Source of the DNA: Rubripirellula lacrimiformis
GTDB lineage: Bacteria > Planctomycetota > Planctomycetia > Pirellulales > Pirellulaceae
NCBI RefSeq assembly: GCF_007741535.1
Contig: NZ_CP036525.1
Span: 4,588,001 to 4,652,000, forward strand
Direction of reading: 5' to 3'
DNA: 64,000 nt
Shown: in pieces, positions 61,039 to 64,000 of the stretch
Numbering within the stretch: position 1 is the stretch's first letter
How the letters are laid out: each line of letters starts with the position of its first letter
Notes under the pieces: model-generated
Databases searched by the model: none
Told to the model about the DNA's origin: nothing
Seen by the model: only the letters and a program-made list of their open reading frames with translations
Made by a program: the position numbers and the translations under genes

Positions 61039-62718
61039 ATGAGTCAGTCAGTCGTCAATGCGCCGGAGAAAAATCCGCGTCCCGCCTCCGCCGAAACTTC
61101 GGCCAACGGACGGGCCGTGCGTACTCCCGAGATCGAAACGCAAACCAAAAAGGGTGGCCCGATCCGGCGATTTGTCTCGCTTGCCCTTGGTAGCATCGGG
61201 CCGACGTTGGTTCTGATCGGCTTTGCCGCCGTCTTCTACTACGGGCACCACAACGATTGGCGAATTCCTAAGTTCGCCGCTTTGACTGGGAGTGTTGAGA
61301 CGGTCGCCGACGATTGGTGTGAAGAACACGCCGTGCCGGAGTCGAACTGCGTCGAGTGTGATCCCACCCTGATGCCCAAAGGCCCCGACTACGGTTGGTG
61401 CGAGGTACATGGCGTTCACAACTGCGTGCTTGATCATCCCGATGTAGCACAGATAAAGGAGACGCCGTCGATATTGCCAAGCGATCTTGAGCGAGCCGCT
61501 CGCGCTTTGGCCGTGGCTCCGCGAAAAGAGAACAACAGTGCCTGTAAGATTTACCAGACCCGGATTCAGTTCGCTTCTATTGAGTCAGTGAAGCAGGCTG
61601 GCGTTGATGTGGAATTGATTGAACGTGCTCCGATTGTCGAAGCGATCACCGGCAGCGGGGAGATTGTTTACGACCCCACGAAGCAAGCGAGCTTGGCATC
61701 GCGAGTTCCCGGAAGCGTTTGGTTGGTAACCAAGGGCGTTGGCGATTTGGTCACCAAAGGAGAAGTTCTCGCCGTCGTGGATGCGGCACAAGTCGGTGAT
61801 CTAAAAACGAATCTACTGCGGGCGTTGGCCGAAGAAAACCTGCAACGACAAAACGTCTCGCGGCTTAATCAAGCTCGAAGTGCAATTGCGGGGTCGCGGA
61901 TTCTCGATGCTGAAGCTGCCCTGTCCAAAGCTCAAGCGGATGTGTTGTCCGCTGAACAGTCGTTGCGAAATCTTGGATTGCCGATTGAAACCGAATCGCT
62001 GCGAGGCTTGTCTGAGCGGCAAGTCCTCGACAATCTGCGTTTGCTGGGAATTCCCGATGAGATTCTCGCCCAACTTAACAGTAAGACAATCACGTCGAAC
62101 TTAATCCCGATCGTTTCGCCGATCGAAGGCTTCGTGACGCAACGGCATGTTGCTCCGGGTGAAGTCGTTGACCCGACTCGCATTCTGTTTGAAGTCGCGA
62201 ACACCAGCCAGATGTGGCTCACACTCAATGTTCCACTAGAGAACATGGATCAGCTTGCTGTCGGGCAACCAATTCGCTTTCAAGCTGATGGCAGTCGCTA
62301 TGAAGTGGAAGGCAAGTTGAACTGGATCAGCACGGCGGCGGACTCGCAAACGCGGATGGTGCAGGTGCGAGCAATGCTGCCGAACGTTGACGGCAAGTTA
62401 CGAAGCGAAACGTTCGGTACGGGCCAAATCATATTGAGGGAAGAGTCAGACGCCATCGTGATTCCCAACGGATCGTCACACTGGGAGGGTTGCTGCCAAG
62501 TTGTTTTCGTGCGTGACAAACATTACTTCGACAGTCCCGACAGTTTCAAAGTCTTTCACGTCCGTTCGGTACGCTTGGGTGCAACGAACGGGGAATTCAC
62601 GGAAGTCATTTCTGGTGTGCTTCCCGGTGAAGTGATCGCCGCAGCGGGCAGTGACGTGCTGCGAGCGCAGTTACTAAAAAACAATCTTGGTGCAGGCTGC
62701 GACTGCGTCGCAGAATAA
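61039..62718 (+). CDS. RND efflux adaptor (CzcB-like) with Cys/His N-terminal motifs
   Basis: 559 residues from the ATG at 61039, AGGAG seven bases upstream. A membrane segment (LGSIGPTLVLIGFAAVFYYG) follows a basic start. Then comes a pair of similar Cys/His units (DDWCEEHAVPESNCVECD and YGWCEVHGVHNCVLDHP). The HlyD-type core is clear: ITGSGEIVYDPTKQASLASR, VTKGVGDLVTKGEVLAVVDA, IPIVSPIEGFVTQRHVAPGE, and AMLPNVDGKLRSETFGTGQI. It ends with a Cys-containing tail (LGAGCDCVAE). The permease follows 12 bases later. It is distinct in sequence from the CusB-like adaptor upstream. Confidence 0.9.
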   Translation: MSQSVVNAPEKNPRPASAETSANGRAVRTPEIETQTKKGGPIRRFVSLALGSIGPTLVLIGFAAVFYYGHHNDWRIPKFAALTGSVETVADDWCEEHAVPESNCVECDPTLMPKGPDYGWCEVHGVHNCVLDHPDVAQIKETPSILPSDLERAARALAVAPRKENNSACKIYQTRIQFASIESVKQAGVDVELIERAPIVEAITGSGEIVYDPTKQASLASRVPGSVWLVTKGVGDLVTKGEVLAVVDAAQVGDLKTNLLRALAEENLQRQNVSRLNQARSAIAGSRILDAEAALSKAQADVLSAEQSLRNLGLPIETESLRGLSERQVLDNLRLLGIPDEILAQLNSKTITSNLIPIVSPIEGFVTQRHVAPGEVVDPTRILFEVANTSQMWLTLNVPLENMDQLAVGQPIRFQADGSRYEVEGKLNWISTAADSQTRMVQVRAMLPNVDGKLRSETFGTGQIILREESDAIVIPNGSSHWEGCCQVVFVRDKHYFDSPDSFKVFHVRSVRLGATNGEFTEVISGVLPGEVIAAAGSDVLRAQLLKNNLGAGCDCVAE

Positions 62719-62730
62719 AGGAGAGCACGG

Positions 62731-64000
62731 ATGCTAAATTGGCTAATCGACGCATCACTGCGCCATCGCGCGCTCGTGATACTAACGGCGGCGTTGTTCG
62801 CGGTTGTAGGCGTGTTCTCACTCCAGCGGCTCGATATCGACGCATTCCCGGACACCACTCCGGTTCAAATTCAGATCAACACGGTCGCCCCGTCATTGGC
62901 GTCTGAGGAAATCGAACGGCAGATCACCTTTCCCGTCGAGCAGGCAATCAGCGGATTGCCGGGACTCCACGAACTACGTTCGATCTCCAAGTTCGGTCTG
63001 TCACAGGTCGTGGTCATTTTTGATGATGGCATCGACATCTATTTTGCTCGTCAGTTGATTAACGAACGGTTGTCCACCGTCGAGCTACCCGACGGTATCA
63101 GCCGACCGCAGATGGGTCCGGTCTCGACCGGTTTGGGCGAGGTTTTTCACTACGTTCTGGTTTACGACGGTGTTGACTTCTCGGAAGCCTCTCAGGCCGA
63201 GCGTGTCAAACGCATGACCGAGTTGAGAACAATTCATGACTGGGTGGTCAAGCCACAGTTGCGATCGGTTCGAGGTGTGGCCGAAGTGAACAGTTGGGGC
63301 GGGTACGAGAAGCAGTATCAGATTCGTCTCGATCCCGAAGGGCTGTTCAAGTACGGCCTGACCTTCGAGCAAGTATCTGATGCAATTGAAACGAACAACG
63401 AGAATGTCGGCGGCGGTACGGTCACTGACGGCAGCGAAATGCTGCTGGTGCATGGAATTGGCCGAACGGTCAATATCAAGGAAATCGAAGACATCGTCAT
63501 CACTTCCAAGGATGGCGTGCCAGTTCGCATTCGCGACGTCGCCGATGTGATGATTGGGCATGAGATTCGGCGGGGCGCGGTCACGGCAAACGGTCGCGGT
63601 GAAGCGGTGTTGGGGTTGGGCTTCATGCTGATGGGCGAAAACAGCCACGACGTCACTTGGGCCATCAAAGAAAAGATCGAAGGTATTCAGGAATCGCTCC
63701 CTGCTGGCGTCAAGATTCAAACGGTCTATGACCGTACCGAGCTAATTGACCATGTCATTCACACGGTTCAGAAGAATCTGTTCGAGGGCGGTTTGCTGGT
63801 CGTTGCAGTGTTGTTCATTTTCCTGGGAAATCTGCGAGCCGGAATCATTGTGGCGCTCGCAATTCCGCTGTCGATGCTGTTCGCGTTCTCAGGAATGCTG
63901 AAGTTCGGCATTGCTGCCAGCTTGCTTAGCCTCGGTGCCATCGACTTCGGGTTGGTCGTCGATAGTTCAGTCGTGATGATCGAGAACTGCGTTCGTTGCT
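62731..64000 (+). CDS. RND heavy-metal efflux permease (CzcA-like), 3'-partial
   Basis: Starts at the ATG at 62731 (AAGGAGAG upstream) and runs off the right edge of the window with no stop, about 423 codons visible. Features: LNWLIDASLRHRALVILTAA, the first membrane helix, RLDIDAFPDTTPVQIQINTV, ASEEIERQITFPVEQAISGL, FGLSQVVVIFDDGIDIYFAR, SWGGYEKQYQIRLDPEGLFK and the membrane domain up to LGAIDFGLVVDSSVVMIENC. CzcA/HAE1-type metal exporter. It forms the second pump of the cluster with the adaptor at 61039. Confidence 0.93.
   Translation, partial: MLNWLIDASLRHRALVILTAALFAVVGVFSLQRLDIDAFPDTTPVQIQINTVAPSLASEEIERQITFPVEQAISGLPGLHELRSISKFGLSQVVVIFDDGIDIYFARQLINERLSTVELPDGISRPQMGPVSTGLGEVFHYVLVYDGVDFSEASQAERVKRMTELRTIHDWVVKPQLRSVRGVAEVNSWGGYEKQYQIRLDPEGLFKYGLTFEQVSDAIETNNENVGGGTVTDGSEMLLVHGIGRTVNIKEIEDIVITSKDGVPVRIRDVADVMIGHEIRRGAVTANGRGEAVLGLGFMLMGENSHDVTWAIKEKIEGIQESLPAGVKIQTVYDRTELIDHVIHTVQKNLFEGGLLVVAVLFIFLGNLRAGIIVALAIPLSMLFAFSGMLKFGIAASLLSLGAIDFGLVVDSSVVMIENCVRC

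Overview
The window looks like the chromosome of a planctomycete close to Rhodopirellula/Pirellulaceae. This rests on the mix of genes rather than on one marker: an ECF sigma factor directly followed by a zinc-finger/kinase/TM protein, an ECF sigma factor fused to a Ser/Thr kinase, a DUF3179 protein, a RAYT transposase remnant with REP hairpins, a DUF2924 plus large serine recombinase cassette, and lineage-type LRR and membrane proteins. GC content is in the mid-fifties by eye. No rRNA, CRISPR array or replication origin was seen; one tRNA-like sequence is present.

Layout. 1-13.5 kb: a VOC/DoxX/YCII operon, an aminotransferase, a nitroreductase, a DoxX-like/MarR/alkylsulfatase operon, a decayed glycosyltransferase, a GT-C glycosyltransferase, a PiT phosphate transporter and a DUF3179 protein. 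Copies of a 121-123 bp MITE-like element lie at 7.3, 12.1 and 18.1 kb. 13.5-25.8 kb: a sigma factor/kinase pair, a glycerophosphodiesterase, a PARG-like protein, GNAT, and a run of planctomycete genes that includes an acyl carrier domain fused to a SUMF1 domain next to an alpha/beta hydrolase.

25.8-34.1 kb is the most unusual region. Two COG3541-type nucleotidyltransferases, an ATP-dependent RNA ligase and an HD-polynucleotide-kinase protein form an RNA-repair-like set. It is split by a cassette of a small HTH regulator, an AAA+ ATPase, an 870-residue subtilisin-like protease and a truncated third gene. The second nucleotidyltransferase ends abruptly where the cassette begins. A palindrome sits just upstream of the HTH gene, and RAYT debris and REP hairpins mark the right side. 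I infer a protease/ATPase conflict or stress module inserted into an RNA-repair operon.

34.5-47.2 kb is mixed and scarred: the sigma-kinase fusion, a ferredoxin, an M28 peptidase remnant split by an IVS-like four-helix-bundle element, an inverted partial duplication of an ADP-ribosylglycohydrolase/M28 junction, a YdeI-like gene with a one-base frameshift, a slipin, an intact ADP-ribosylglycohydrolase, an M28 gene truncated by an IS with 15-bp inverted repeats, and a macro-domain gene. 47.9-50.8 kb is a five-gene serine recombinase cassette in which every gene overlaps the next.

50.8-64 kb is a heavy-metal (probably Cu/Ag or Co/Zn/Cd) resistance cluster. It has periplasmic proteins with a repeated CPV...CCxGC metal-binding unit, a His-rich lipoprotein, a zinc-finger anti-sigma-like membrane protein, and two RND adaptor/permease pairs, the last cut by the window edge.
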